64,000 nucleotides of DNA. It comes from Cristatella mucedo. Taxonomy: Eukaryota; Bryozoa; Phylactolaemata; Cristatellidae. The first letter of the stretch is position 1. Every line of letters begins with the position of its first letter. Of this stretch, positions 29,850-41,764 are shown one piece after another. The stretch spans positions 2,799,393-2,863,392 of the forward strand of contig WPIO01000044.1 in assembly GCA_009760855.2 (NCBI GenBank), read 5' to 3'. Made by a program: the position numbers and the translations under genes. A model generated the notes under the pieces. That model was not told the DNA's origin, ran no database searches, and worked only from the letters and a program-made list of their open reading frames with translations.

Positions 29850-30150
29850 GTCCGTACAGGACCTGAGGGCGCAAAGAGGCTGAAACTGGTGCAGTAGTTC
29901 AGCTAGGTACGAAGGATCCAAGCCGTGGCAGACCTTGTGGGTCAACGTATGAACTTAGCTCTGTATTCACCGATCAACCGGCAGTCATCCTAGCTATTTT
30001 AGCAAAGGAGACACGTGCTCGAACCTCTGGGACTTGAAGACTAGCCTTGCAGCCATATTAATAGCCGTTTGCAGTGGCCTAATCACGTTTTTGGTAGCTC
30101 AGCCGCAATAGCTGGCCCATAGCAATTAAATCTCGCTAGGTCACAGGATG
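29850..30150 (-). mobile_element. LINE family B fragment
   Basis: Antisense RT C-terminal segment: complement of codons for LRSC-type PSGP.., DPSYLAELLHQFQPL and the WLPVD/RLIGEYRA region, down to the linker near 30120. Degraded. Confidence 0.65.
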
Positions 30151-30159
30151 TGGCCCTAC

Positions 30160-30258
30160 TGTAGTGCTGCCCTACATGTCATACCCCGGCCAAGCCGGTG
30201 ACCCATTCCACATTTCCACATTACAGCTGTCCCAGCCAACCGAACATCGCCTGGGTAC
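30160..30258 (-). mobile_element. LTR-like repeat X, short copy
   Basis: Minus-strand TGTACCCAGGCGATGTTCGG followed by GGCTGGGACAG and GGGTCACCGG, matching the start of the copies at 16169 and 60427. Confidence 0.55.
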
Positions 30259-30299
30259 ATGTTCACCTGTTCCGTTCAGTAGCGGCTAATTAATAGCAG

Positions 30300-31032
30300 A
30301 CCTTCGATTCGCAGCCAGAATACTTTTAACAACCCTGAAATTGCATAAATTCACCTTCACATTCACTGTCATAGGCGAAGACTTGCCAACACTCCTAGGC
30401 CTGGCCAGCCTTGGAAAATAAGGCAATATCAAGGACCGGAATTTGTTGGTCGCTCTTCCACGCCTTGCCACTGTTAACCCGAGTCATGCATTTTCCAGTG
30501 TCTTTAATTGATTGGGTCGCCTGCTCAATGTATGCAAAAAAAAGCTGTGCAAAAGTGGCGAGCCGGTTGTCCAAGCAGCGTGTCGCTTTCATTTCTCATA
30601 CAGCGACTGGCTTGTAAACCACTCGCAGGCCTAGGCGAAGGCCGGCGTACATATAAAGTTAACCAAGGCTCAGACTGGGTCAGCGCGTATGCGTTGACCC
30701 AAAGGCACTGTGGCTGATAAGAAGGCCGGTGTTCAGCTGTCGTCCTCTAAGCTAGCCTGATTTGCTATGGCACATAGCTTAGGCATGCAACTGTGGTTCA
30801 TCAACTCGCCGTTGATGAGCTGTCGCTGATAAGCAGGGGAGCCGGGAGGAGCGGACCGGGAGACACGGAAGACCAAACGTAGAAAGGGAGTGGTACGCTG
30901 CAAGCACCAGCCGAATAAAAGAAGCCGAGTTGTTGAAAGAAGAAGCCGAGTTGTTGAAAACACCTTCGGTGTTTGCATGTCTCGTCACTTGTGTCCTGTC
31001 AGAGCGAAAAACAATATAACGGGAAAAATATC
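30300..31032. other. Unassigned, probable old LTR with a 21-bp tandem duplication
   Basis: AGAAGCCGAGTTGTTGAAA occurs twice in tandem at about 30919-30959, right after an AATAAAAG signal, and about 75 bp before Gypsy-2 coding begins. This would fit a 5' LTR of Gypsy-2, but no second LTR is present to confirm it. Confidence 0.35.
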
Positions 31033-31848
31033 AGTTCAAGACGCATGAGGAAATCTTTGCAAACATAGCTGGCTCTAAGTGGTTCAGTGCAATGGATGCG
31101 GTATCTAGGCTCATGCAGGTGGCCATTGATAAGGCCAGCAGTCTTCTAACGAGGAATGCCACACCGTTTGGACGCTATCAATTTTGCGTTTGCCATTCGG
31201 TGTTGCTTCAGCCCCGAGGTTTTTCACAGAATTTTGGAAGTCCCTGTTGTTCATGCGTACATTCTTCTCAGCGGATTCACAATTGAGGAACATGACACGA
31301 GCCTGAGGCTGGTTCGCGTGAAATACGATGAGATTAACCTAGGCCTTTATGCAGATAAATGTTTTGGTTTGGCCAGGCAGAGATTCCTTACCTTGCCAAT
31401 GTCTTACATGCCGGGGGCATAAGACCAGAACCCAACGATGTGGAATCCAATAGAGATTTTACCGTGCCTCCATCAGAGGCTGATGTCTTTCGGTTGCTAG
31501 CGAGGGCTAGCGACTAAGCAAAGTTTTGCCCCAAGTAACCTTAAGTGTAACCTTTACGAGACTTGACCAGGCAGAGGCCCGTGGTGCTCGGTGCCAAGCA
31601 TGCTAGAACCTCCGACAATATTTAAAGCCACGTGATTAATGCTCCGCTGTTTGGCTTAAACGACGTAAAGGTGCTCATTACGCTGTCAGTTGATGCCTCT
31701 CAACATGGCTTTGTGTCAGTATTGCTGCAAAAGCGGCAGCCAGTTGCTTAGGCTTCTCGAACATGGACTCCAGTTCAGCAGCGATATGCTTCAAATAGAA
31801 GAGAGGATGATGGCTGTCTAATTTGCCATTGAACGTTTTAATCATTAA
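31033..31848 (+). pseudogene. pol: Gypsy-2 reverse transcriptase and RNase H start
   Basis: A second, different Ty3/Gypsy element. Motifs: KTHEEIFANIAGSKWFSAMD (about 31040-31100), SSLLTRNATPFGRYQF, then after a shift FHRILEVPV and EEHDTSLRLVRVKYDEINL, YADKC, and the RNase H start (TLSVDASQHGFVSVLLQKR) with REEMMAV.FAIERF-like residues. The YxDD box is not recognisable. Frameshifts are many. Gag and protease are missing upstream. Confidence 0.75.
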
Positions 31849-31936
31849 TCGATCGAGCTTCCTTTGTAGCAAATGTGAAGTGCCTAGATATAGATCAGGT
31901 TCTCTGAAGGCGCTATATAAAACGTATTATTATTAT
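31849..31936 (+). mobile_element. LINE A 3' tail inserted in Gypsy-2 RNase H
   Basis: About 88 bp: AATCGATCGAGCTTCCTTTG, hairpin region GTTCTCTGAAGGCGCTATAT and an ATT tail. Gypsy coding resumes immediately after it. Confidence 0.75.
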
Positions 31937-32760
31937 GTCTTTGAGCAGAGCCTCGTAGTGGAAAGCGACCATAACACAGTGCTTGGTATCTTCAATAAGC
32001 ATGTCGCTGAGGTCTCACCATGATGTCTGCACACAGATCATAACAAGGCTAGACGAGGAGCAGATTGCCGTTTATCTTCACCAGATCATACCTGCATAAG
32101 ATCAAAGCGAAGATTGCAGACGAAAAAGGCTACCGACACAAAAATTCAAGCATAGTTTTCATCTCTTGCAACAGGGTTGCCAGATAGGCACCGACAGCAA
32201 CACCGATAGCTCCTTCACGAAGGCCATTTTAGTATTGTCAAAACTATCATGCTTGCCAGAACTTCGGTCTACTGACCTGGTTACGTTAATAACACCGAGT
32301 ACATGCTGGCAGCTTTCAGTAAATGTCAAGAATACCGAAGCACCAAACCGCATGTAATCAGTCTATTATATTCAGGCCCAAAATACGCTTACCGGAAGCT
32401 GGCAATTGACCTGCTCCACCTTGACAGAAGTGTTGACATGCTGGCTGTCAATTATTGTAGCAAATGGATCGCTATAGATAAACTCGTTGCGATGCGAATG
32501 GAGGAAGTCATGACAATCTTTAATTTGCCGTTCGCAAACTTCGATATACCTAAGGAACTAGTGCGTGATAATGGCCCACAGCTCATTAGTACCGAGTTTG
32601 GAGACCTCGACGCTCATTTGGGTGTTCGGATTACTACATCTCGCCCGTGTTATTCGAACAGCAATGGGCTGGTGAGTCATTCAAACAGCTCAGGCTACTA
32701 CGAAAAAAATTCTGATAGGCCAGTCCTTGAGTGGAGTCTTGTAAACTGGGAGAAACTAGT
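31937..32760 (+). pseudogene. pol: Gypsy-2 RNase H end and integrase core
   Basis: It resumes with YVFEQSLVVESDHNTVLGIF (RNase H, with the ESDH acidic residue). The integrase core at 32380-32690 has KLAIDLLHLD (first Asp), CSKWIAIDKLVAMRMEEVMT, RDNGPQLISTEFGD (second Asp) and the SNSNGLV region, where the third acidic residue would follow but appears lost. This resembles the K02A2.6 type of Gypsy polyprotein. Confidence 0.75.
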
Positions 32761-32909
32761 GTTATCTATCTTCGTCTGTAACTTCACAAAACCATAAAGA
32801 CTTAGTGGATGTTACACAGACAAGTTTTATATAGCTCATTCTAAGATTAAAAGGCTTTCAGCACGCAATCGATAGCGAACATACTTCACCTCATAACACA
32901 AAGGGGAAG
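32761..32909 (-). mobile_element. LINE family B 3' end
   Basis: Antisense 3' UTR similar to 57307-57450: AACTTCACAAAACCATAAAG and ACAGACAAGTTTTATATAGC. Confidence 0.65.
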
Positions 32910-33668
32910 TATAACATTGCTAAAATTCGGGCTTCTTTAGATAAGGATGCCAAGTCTAAGTTGGTGCACGCATTTGTGACATCCCGTCTTGACTTCTGTA
33001 ACTCACTGCTTGCTAGCCTACCGGCATATGCAATCAGGCGCTTACAGCTGATGCAAAACTCTGCAGCTACGCGTGTCTGTCGTTAGCGTCGCAGTTGCCA
33101 CATCACACCACGTCTCGCCGACCTGCACTGGCTGCCAGTCAAGCAACGGATCGGCTTCAATATTTGTCGCTCACTTTTAGGTCACTTCATTCTTTGGCTC
33201 CAGCCTATCTCTCGGATATACTCCCCCATCAGGCCAAGCATCGTACCACATGCTTTTCGAAATCCATCAGTCTACAAATATCCCGTAAAAACCTCAAATC
33301 CTTTGGAGACTGTGCCTTTAGTTCGTATGCTCCCACAACCTGGAACTCACTCCCGACTTGCGTCACAACATCTCCTGACTTGATTACATTTAAAAAGAAA
33401 TTAAAAACCCACCTATTTATGGCAGCATTTATTGGGTCCCTGTGATTCGTCCTTGATGTGCTTATGCGTGCTGACACTGTGCATGCTGCCACTAACCACA
33501 CTTGCATGCTGACCCTGTGCATGTCACCCCTAACCATGTTATTCAAGTTGTTTATCAAGCATGATACCACTCACCATTCGATCGTGTTTCCTTTCAGCAA
33601 AAGTAAAGCACCTAAAAAGAGGTTGAGTTCTCTGAGGGCGCTTTATTAAGCGTATAATAATAATTATT
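32910..33668 (+). mobile_element. LINE family A, 3' half
   Basis: It starts at ATAACATTGCTAAAATTCGG and contains [20 protein letters not shown]. The C-terminal frame at 33095-33445 ends LFMAAFIGSL. The 3' UTR, hairpin and tail end near 33668. Confidence 0.9.
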
Positions 33669-34280
33669 ATTATTGTGAGAAGTATTGCAGATAGAAGTAC
33701 AGCAGGGCAGTCTAGGAAGTCAGTAGCATGAAAGTAGTAGCTCAGGACCGTTGGAAAGGTTTGCCATAGTCGGCAGCAGGAGAGTAGACGTCGTTCCCTA
33801 AGAATTATAGAAGTGAGTTCCAAAGTCTAGGGCCTGCAGAGCAAAAGCTTCTGTCGCCAAAAGCCTGTAAGAGGAGGCATCGGACAGCTAATACTTTGTC
33901 GAAAGAGGACCGAAACGCAGGGAGAGGCATTAACTGGTGCATCAATGCACCTATCTATTAAGCAGCCAAGCCATGGTGGGCCTTACAGGTCAGAGTAAGA
34001 ACTTTACTTTGAATCCGTTGATAAACCGGAAGCCACCAAAGTTCCTCAGAAAAGAGACACGCGGTCTAATCTCTATGATTTTTTAACTGGCCCGCCCCAG
34101 CCATATTCATCACCAGCTACAATGGTCTATTGAATTTTTTTGGTAGCCCAGCCAACATGGAATGGCAAGAATCTATCCGAAACCGTACGAGGGAGATGGT
34201 TACATTTTTTGCAAGCCACCATGATAGACAATCCCTAATCTCAGGTAGGGGTCGGATGTGATGACTTATTATATTAAATG
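33669..34280 (-). mobile_element. LINE family B, 3' half of RT
   Basis: Antisense to the GDRSFSSAGPRLWNSLP-type C-terminal region (33760-33870) and upstream codons (WWLP.YQRIQ; FSWNSILAGLPK) to about 34275. Confidence 0.75.
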
Positions 34281-34335
34281 GTGAGCCGTGATGGCACACT
34301 AGGTAAGACAGTTGCTTTCTCGGCCCCGAGGTAAT
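34281..34335 (+). mobile_element. tRNA-derived SINE family 2, head fragment
   Basis: GTGAGCCGTGATGGCACACT followed by AGGTAAGACAGTTGC, the A-box half of SINE family 2. The rest diverges. Confidence 0.55.
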
Positions 34336-34554
34336 AAGGCAGGGCTAAGTTGGACTGCCAGTGAAAACCACAGAGATGATGGCATCGGGTCTTCAGGAGA
34401 CAAACTCTTCTTACAAGACAGCAAAATATAAACTACTTTATAAACGGCTTTTTTCGTGGCTCAATTTGGACTAAGTCACAGAAGAAACAATATGGAAACC
34501 TCGAAAATGGAAAGCCTAGAAACAATATGGAAACTTGTTAAACTTTTGGTAGAT
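34336..34554. other. Unassigned spacer
   Basis: Nothing is recognised. GGAAACCTCGAAAATGGAAA-type short direct repeats occur near 34490-34540. Confidence 0.4.
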
Positions 34555-35208
34555 ATTTAATAATAATAATAATACATTTGTTTCGGCGCTTTCAGAGAAA
34601 TTATTCTCTGTCTAGGCATTTTAAACATACTGTAGAGGAAGCATGATAAAATGGTTTACGGTAAAATATCTGTCTATATATTTTACATATACTTTAAAAG
34701 AAGATGTCACAAATGCCTGAACTAATCTAAGCAAGCCAGAATGTTAGCAATGTTATGTAGCTGACAGTAATCAGACTTGAATGTGGAGCTGATGTAGCCG
34801 CCTAATGAAAGGTCACGTTAAAACAAAACACCTCGATTTCGTGCAGATTCAACAATAGGTATGCTGGCAGAGCCAATTTTGAACGCTATATTTTCCAATT
34901 TATGAAATACACTTATTTTTTATTATAACTAGTAAGCTGGTTTTATTGTCATTCAATTTGAGACAGTCTGCGGCCATCTATGTGTGGATTTCAGCAAGAA
35001 TGTTGAGGGAATTCGCAGTGCTAAAGGGTTGGAAGGGATCCAAGCACAGGTACAACGGAGTATCATCTGCATAGAAGTGAAAGCGTAGGTAATACCTGGA
35101 AATCACATTGAAAAGAGGGAGAGTATAGACCGTGAAGAGAATCGGACCAAGCATAGAGCCCTTCGGAACCCAATACTTCAGTGGTTCCTCGGATGATCTT
35201 TTACCACG
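34555..35208 (-). mobile_element. LINE family A, degraded 3' tail plus RT fragment
   Basis: 34555-34650 is a diverged tail and hairpin. From 34690 the antisense RT continues through the [12 protein letters not shown] and NDDKTNLL regions and a 100-codon frame (35280-34978) with [20 protein letters not shown]. Older than the other copies. Confidence 0.75.
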
Positions 35209-35500
35209 ATGATGATCCAAAACAGACTTACAAGACGGTGAATAACTTGTTTGAAAATTGTGAGAAGTCTCACCACTCAAATATTACCTGTCCGGCCGAA
35301 TAGTTGTCAGCCTTCTTCACCGAAAGAATTTCGCACATTCCTGCGTTTCACAAAGCTCAATTTGGCTAAAACATTGGTTGAGTCACTAGCTGTGACCTTC
35401 CCTAAGAGAATTTCCAAGGTCTCTGCTTGTGATGTCTTTACCTTAACAGATAGGTCAAATACTAAAATCTCCAAGCTTAATCTGTGGAAGCTAAGACAAT
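35209..35500 (+). mobile_element. LINE family B, 5' linker fragment
   Basis: Matches 56985-57200: CCAAAACAGA.TTACAAGAC, the CCGAA.....TTTCAGCC region (here CCGAATAGTTGTCAGCC) and TTCCCTAAGAGAATTTCCAA. It corresponds to the region between endonuclease and RT. Confidence 0.65.
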
Positions 35501-35739
35501 CTATTTTAGCAGCTTACTACTAATAGCTACTTTACGATGAGCAAAGCAAATGCATTTCAACGAAATGTGCGTTCTGTGCTGTTGACGATCACGGGTAACT
35601 CAACTATCAAGTTAAGCTGATTTAACAGCTTTATTCATGTACCGGTAGACCAGCCTTAACTAGCATTCTTACTTCAGTGAGATATAAAGAACTGCCGGCT
35701 GCAGTAGGCGAATTCTTGACCTGGAATGTCTTGAATACA

Positions 35740-35830
35740 ATAATAATAATTTGTATAGCACCCTCAGAGAACTAAATCTCTTTCTTGCGCTTTACAGATG
35801 CTGTATAGAAAGCAGTATGGCTCTTCGGAT
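35740..35830 (-). mobile_element. LINE family A 3' tail
   Basis: An AATAATAATAAT tail with ACCCTCAGAGAACTAAATCT and the CGCTTTACAG arm. Truncated after about 90 bp. Confidence 0.7.
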
Positions 35831-36515
35831 TAATCATCTTGCAAAGAATGGCATAAAGGGCACGGGAGCAGCTGCATGGCTTAATTTTTCTGTCCATCTT
35901 TTAATGACATCTGTATGAGAAAGGTTCAGCCTTCCTTGAAAAAACCTTCTGGCTACACCTTTGCTTAAGGGCATAAATAGTTCAACTTCGCTTATGGGTA
36001 GTCGCCGTAGGCATGGCTATCAACGAACCCGCTTCACTCGTATGAATGATAGTTTCATATTCTCGCTTTTATCATGCTTGATAAATTGAGCAGTGGCATA
36101 GCGAATTGCATCTTCTGGGTGCAAACAACCTCTTGGAGCAACGCCATTGAAACATGGCTATTCACTATTGTCGCTCTCAGCAAACACAGAAACTATAATG
36201 CTTCTTTACCGTTTGTACTTTTACTGTTACACTTCTATGGGTATCTACCCCTATAATAAACTAGGTTTGTTAGTTAGCAAATAAAAACGCTCCGGTTTAG
36301 AACTTATCTCTGAGTTATGCGTTTTTAATCTGGTCAAAATTAATTATGAATTAATATATGTATATGCCGTTATATTAATATGTGCACGCCCGATGAGGAA
36401 ATAGCGCTACATTTTCGCTAAATTGGGACTTTGGGACCCAGTTTGGCACTGAGCCAGTGATACATAGGCATGTCGAGAGACACTCCGGAAGGATAAGGTG
36501 CTCAATCGTGTCCAA
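35831..36515. other. Unassigned sequence
   Basis: No gene is recognised; the open frame at 36074-36256 has no supporting feature. Confidence 0.4.
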
Positions 36516-37000
36516 TAGGGAGCTGAGAGATCTAAGAGAATCAGCAGAGAGGCCCTATTCTAATCAGCATTATTCAGGTCACTGTAAACTCAAAGCAGAG
36601 CAGTTTCTGGGAAATAGTTAGCTTTACGCCCAGAATGCAATTTGTTAGCAAGATCTGACGAACTGATATAATCACTTAGCTGTCGAGCAACTACTCGTTC
36701 CAGTTTATTAGATAAGAATGGCTGAAGGGAGACTATTTGAAAGTTACTTCGATTCTCACGGATGTGATTACTAACGGCTTTTAATGAGTGTCCAAAATGA
36801 CAGCTGTTTTCTTAGGGCCGGGATTTCACCAATAACCAGGAACATTTTTTCCTACAATATTTGTTATGGTGGGCAGAAACAGGTCAATATACCTCACAAG
36901 GAGAACTGTTGAGACCGGGCCTAAAAGACCAATGGTTTTTTCTACAGTACGGGAGACAAATTTAGCGACGAGTTCGATAGATACAGGAGAAAGAAGAGGA
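36516..37000 (-). mobile_element. LINE family C (third L2/CR1-like family), RT start
   Basis: Antisense RT N-terminal region clearly related to, but diverged from, LINE A: KTIGLLGPVSTVLLVRYIDL, PTITNIVGK, then PFSHSYLINWNE-like residues and SSDLANKLHSGRKANYFPET in place of LINE A's [20 protein letters not shown]. Stops are present. Confidence 0.6.
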
Positions 37001-37964
37001 ACAGGGCGATGAGATGTCGCAGATGATATAGGCTGTGATGGGATGGTGTCCCCATTCCATTATGTCGTACTTAGGAAGAATTTGGAGACACGCTAAATCG
37101 ATACTAGGATCACCGGCACTAAGCTTACTTGCTAGCGGTAATGGAGAAGATCGAAAAGATAATGGGCACTAACACTTTTAAATTATCGATATGTGATTCC
37201 ACTAATTCGCTACACGATTTCGACTTTGCCTTAACTAGAATGGAAGCGTATGATGGCCCGGCAGAGACTGTTCTTGTGGAAGCACGACTCCTACTGTGGA
37301 GTCACCAGAATTGCAGCAGCTAAGATGACTATGCTCGAGCGGTCTTTGATAAATGGAATGATAATGACAATACCGGACGATATAGATAGGGCAGAACCAC
37401 GTCCGCGGCCGGATTCAACTAGCAAATTTTCTGGCAAATGGTGTATTACGACTGGCCCGGTCGCACTGCTCGTTTCTGACTGAAAAAGACCAGAGATAAG
37501 CTGCAAGCCCGTGGCATTCATTGTACGTGAAGATTGGATATGATGTAAACGTTGCAGCCACTGGAAAGAAAGGTAAGGCGACTTGTAATTGTCAGCCAAC
37601 GGGAGCAAGTGAGGCGACTGGACGCTTCGCATGTGCTACCACTAACGTGAAATGTATTCTCATTGTGAAAAGCAGCTGAACACGGATACACACGGAATGC
37701 CAACGGTGATTATGGAACTATTATCCATAGCGTCTGAAAAACCCATCTGCATGATCTATAAGCTCCGACGACTAAGCAATTCTGCCAAAGACCACAACGG
37801 AGCCTGCTTACATAGCAGTCCGAAAGCCAAACTAGTTTATTTTTGTGAGGTCGCTAAGTCTCAGCTAAGGTCGCCGGTCACCTTTCCCTTCATCCCAGTA
37901 AACTTGTCTTTTATGTTCCGGTGCGATGAAAAAGAGAAAGAGAGGGAGAGAGAGGCGAGGGGAA
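37001..37964. other. Unassigned sequence
   Basis: It contains two overlapping frames around 37290-37630 on opposite strands, without domains. It may hold unrecognised transposon remains. Confidence 0.35.
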
Positions 37965-38007
37965 GAGGAAAATAGAGAGAGAGAGAGAGACTGAGAGAGA
38001 GAGAGAT

Positions 38008-38056
<49 letters not shown>

Positions 38057-38085
38057 GGCAGGCAGGCAGACAAATAAACAGACAG
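37965..38085. repeat. GA and GACA microsatellite
   Basis: A run of GAGA followed by GACA units and GGCA variants. The Ser/Leu-rich frames across it are artefacts of the repeat. Confidence 0.95.
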
Positions 38086-38957
38086 ACAGCTACAGACAAA
38101 AGCAAGACAGACAAAGTCAGAAAGGATCAAATGCTTGCGTGTTTACATGAATTAGTACACGTTATTAGCCATAGGTCTTGCTAACCGGTGGCCACGAGTG
38201 TCTCACACACTTGCTGTAGAATGCTGGCCTAAGCGTGATCGTTGTTTGCTCTTGCATGCTTGATATATTGCAAGTCACGACCCTTAGGTAATAATTCTCA
38301 TGTGGCAAGATGTAAAGCACCTGGACAGAGATTAAATTTCTATAAGGGTACTATACAAGTAACATATTATTATAACTAAAAAGAATTTTGAACGTTGTGT
38401 GGAGTACTGTTTGAGGGCTCACCTCTGGTCTCTGTAAACACGTCGAAAAAGTACTACTGATTTAGAAAAGCTTAAAATTGAATCTTCTTAAGAATGATGG
38501 CCCTCTAGATAAGTCATTCCCTTTTAGGCAGAGCCTGAAGCTCCACTGAGAAAGTTCGCAACTGGGATTCCGTAAAATGACACGTTCGGCAGAACTTGAG
38601 GTCTGATTTTGCCTGCTCAGTAAACCTAAAACCCAATTCCCCCCCCCCCTTACAAAACATGATAGTCGCTCTGGAAGCTGTCACTGACCGTGCGTGCCAC
38701 ATGTGCCTCACGGCCTCTTAGTCCCATCTAACAGAAAAGGTATATTCTCTCTAGAGAAACACGCTATTCGTTCGTTGAATGCTTGCCGTTTGACCGTTCG
38801 CCTCTCCAGCCCGTTAGCGCCATGCCTGGAGCCAGGTAGCTATCAGGCATCCAAGGAAGGTAAGCAGTCATTTTTAGCAGAACGGGCTCGAACGGTCGCA
38901 ATTTTGTTTGTAATTGCCCCACCAATGGCCCTGTTTAGCCAGACCGCTTCAAACGTC
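38086..38957. other. Unassigned, with a LINE/SINE-type tail at 38300-38380
   Basis: GATGTAAAGCACCTGGACAG with AGAGATTAAATTTC and a TATTATTAT end (38310-38375) is the 3' hairpin region of LINE A or SINE 1 alone. The rest is not recognised. Ten C occur at 38641-38650. Confidence 0.5.
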
Positions 38958-39092
38958 GCTGCCAGTGGTTAGGGTGCTCGCCCCGACCAAGGTCTGGCCG
39001 AGGTTATGGGCTCGAGCCCCGTGGTATATCTGGAGCGCCTGAATAGAGATTAGGTCCTTTAAGGGCACTAGACAAATGAAATATAATAATTA
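38958..39092 (+). mobile_element. tRNA-derived SINE family 1, copy b
   Basis: The A-box half is 5'-shortened (GGTTAGGGTGCTCGCCCCG). The B box GGGCTCGAGCCCC is kept. The 3' end has GAGCGCCTGAATAGAGATTA and AGGGCACTAGACAAATG. Confidence 0.75.
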
Positions 39093-40907
39093 TTTAAGGG
39101 AATCAGCACCCAAAGGTGAGTGACATGCAATCTATCAAGAATGCAAAAACAGGCAACTATCATGTTTAGACCATCGTGCATAAAGACACTCATGGCCACC
39201 GCTGGGCTGTCTTTGGGCCCTAGCCCTCGCTTCCATCGCCCTAGCTTCATGGCATAGCTTCGAGATTTACAAAGGGTGTACCACTGTCTTTTTAGAGGGC
39301 GTCTAAGAAGGCTTACAGAAGCCCTCTTCCTGGTGTGGATATCCAGACTTTCCCAAATTGGAGCAATCCAGTTGTTTATACAGGGGCTAAAGAGGCCTTC
39401 TTATGGGCGCTTCTTCGGCGAGAAGAATTGGAGCATGCTTCCAGAAAAGGCTGACCTTTCTTCAGTAAAAGAACTTTGAGTAATTTTACGCTGGAGAGGT
39501 GAACGCGGTAGCTGCTGAGTCCCGGCAGGGTAGCTTTGCGGTCATCTCCAGAGGGGCCACATGGTCCGTCTTGTCCGAAGAAATCTAAAATGGCATTTCA
39601 CTCGCCGCCCTTTGAGTTGTAGCTCCAAATTGCCTCTTGCTGTGACCCTCCGGTCAGGGGATAGCTAGACAATGTAATCCTTTAGAACAGCTCTGTGGGC
39701 TGCTAAACAACGACGACGTGCGGATGATAACTGTCAAAAAATTGGATGTAAACATTCGGCTGGGTCGTTCCCGTTTACCCTAGCATGGGGCCGAAGAATA
39801 GCAAAATGAGCGAAATATCTATTAGCCGTTAGCACGTCTTTCGAAATTCTGGCAGTGCTCTGGCCACCTTCATTGCAGGGATTGGTATTGGGGCTTGAGT
39901 ACGTATGTATTGAAGAATGAATATAAAATATTCCACAGAAGCTCTAAATGAGGCACATTCAAGGAGTTTCCCGTCAGAGACAACCATGCTTTTTTAAATG
40001 GAGCTATATAGCCTGCTAAAACAGCTTGTCTTTGGCAATCGTCGAGTTTCGGTTTCCAGAAGGCGATCATTTGTGTAAGGGGCGACATATTTTTTTGAGT
40101 TGCTACCTAGGTCAACCTTTTTAGATAGGTTTAGAAGTAGATCATCTGAGCGGCGTGCCCTCGGTTCGCGGCCAGAGGCTTTTAAAATAGGACGCGAATT
40201 TGTTTTAGAGCACCGAAAAGGGTATCGGAGTGAGCACCGTCCCAGCATGGAACTGAAGGCTTTCAACTGAGTACTAAGAATTATTCTAATAGCTGATGCC
40301 AATAGTTAATGAGATAAAATGAGTTATCATAACAAGTTCCTAGATGAGCTAAAGAGCTGACAGGGCGGATTTCAAAGATAAATCTATAATCTTGCACACT
40401 CGAGGTCAAGGATAAGCCTCCCATCCCAGTCCTGGCTACTCCTTTGATTGGCTCTGTCAAGACAAAACTGCCTCATAAAAAGCATCGGCAGCATCGCCTG
40501 GCGAATTTAATGCATGTCCAGATCCAACTCGACACCTCTTAAACACGATATCAAATTGAGCTATCTGTAGGCCCTATAACAAATGTCTTATTATTATTAT
40601 CGTTATTATTGTAGGTATTTTGTATAGGCGGGAAAGGAAACATGTAAATTTAACAGCGATAACATAGCTGGGCTACTCGTAAACAATCTTTGTGCTAGCG
40701 AATGCCGTAAAGCCCAAAGGTTACGCAGCCGATTCAACATAGCACCAGAAGAGCCTTGGTGGTTATCTTCAGCTTGCAGTAAAGGATTGCCAATACATGA
40801 TTCCCAGCTGCAGCACTCAATTAAAAGCCTAGATCCTGAACTGCAAGTATGGCATACAAGTTAAGGATGTTATGTGGTACCCGCTAGTTACTAAAAACCG
40901 AAAGATC
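39093..40907. other. Unassigned sequence
   Basis: No known protein or repeat is recognised. The minus-strand frames at 39870-40302 have plausible amino-acid composition but no motif. A short LINE-type tail (CCCTATAACAAATG, TTATTATTATT) lies near 40570-40600. Confidence 0.35.
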
Positions 40908-41003
40908 ACCTGATTAAACAGCCTCATTGTCACAGCAGCAAAAGAGGCTATCACACAGGCTTGCGGCAGGACTTGAACCCACGACCAAGTCGTGAAGTCG
41001 AGA
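40908..41003 (-). mobile_element. tRNA-derived SINE family 2, 3' part
   Basis: Antisense GCTGTTTAATCAGG-type tail, GCTGTGACAATG and B box GTGGGTTCAAGTCC. The head is missing. Confidence 0.65.
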
Positions 41004-41049
41004 TATATTAATAAATTAAAGTTTATTGACGAAAAACCACAACTCAAGA

Positions 41050-41050
<1 letters not shown>

Positions 41051-41103
<53 letters not shown>
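41051..41103. repeat. TA microsatellite
   Basis: About 26 TA units. Confidence 0.95.
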
Positions 41104-41107
<4 letters not shown>

Positions 41108-41617
41108 TCCGTTTGGGCAGTCGGACGGGCAGACACTCATTAGCATGTGAAGCCGATCGCCTGACCAGCACTTCAACTGGCTGACCCATGCTGGCTGCTC
41201 GTCGAAGCATCAAGGTGCCCCGGGTTGCCGAACGAGGCAGCCAACCTCTCTGGCTTGAGAAGGAAAGGGAGCACAGACAAGTCGGCTCTTCGACTGCGTA
41301 GCACCGAGACAGCACCTTATATTAGGGTCAAGACAGCATTAAACTGATCTCATTCCTAGTACTCACTGCTGTGTTGGACATGTGCACCTGGGGTTGTAAG
41401 CAGCTTGGTCTGCTAGCGATGCCCTAATTGCAAGTTCGTTTATAGTCATTTCTGTAACCCCTAGTCTTAGAACATGCTATGCACCTTCCACCGTATTTAT
41501 GGGTTTAGTCTGGAGTTTGTTAAGGTGATTGGAGTTTTGAAGATGGCTGAACAGTAATCTTGTCTGCAGCAGCCACATATGCCTGACGATCCAGAATAAA
41601 CCAGCAACCCAAAAAAA
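41104..41617. other. Unassigned sequence
   Basis: I see no feature. Confidence 0.4.
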
Positions 41618-41764
41618 TAATAATATATAATTCATTTATATAGCGCCCCAAGAGAACTTAATCTCTATTCAGGTGCTTCACATATGCCTAGGGGCTCGAG
41701 CCCACGACCTCAGCCAGACCTTGGTTGGGGCGAGCACCTTATCCGCTGGACCAAACCAGCCAGG
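41618..41764 (-). mobile_element. tRNA-derived SINE family 1, copy c
   Basis: Antisense copy with the tail at 41618, hairpin GCGCCCCAAGAGAACTTAAT, B box (GGGGCTCGAGCCC) and A-box region ending at GGACCAAACCAGCC. Confidence 0.8.

Noticed and set aside
31033-32760. Domesticated Gypsy-derived host gene
   Set aside because: Frame breaks, a LINE insertion in RNase H and a lost catalytic region show a dead element, not a conserved gene.
37861-38130. Ser/Leu-rich minus-strand ORFs resembling a secreted or membrane protein
   Set aside because: They are translations of the GA/GACA microsatellite.
41016-41315. ORF with a long Tyr-Ile repeat
   Set aside because: Product of the TA microsatellite.
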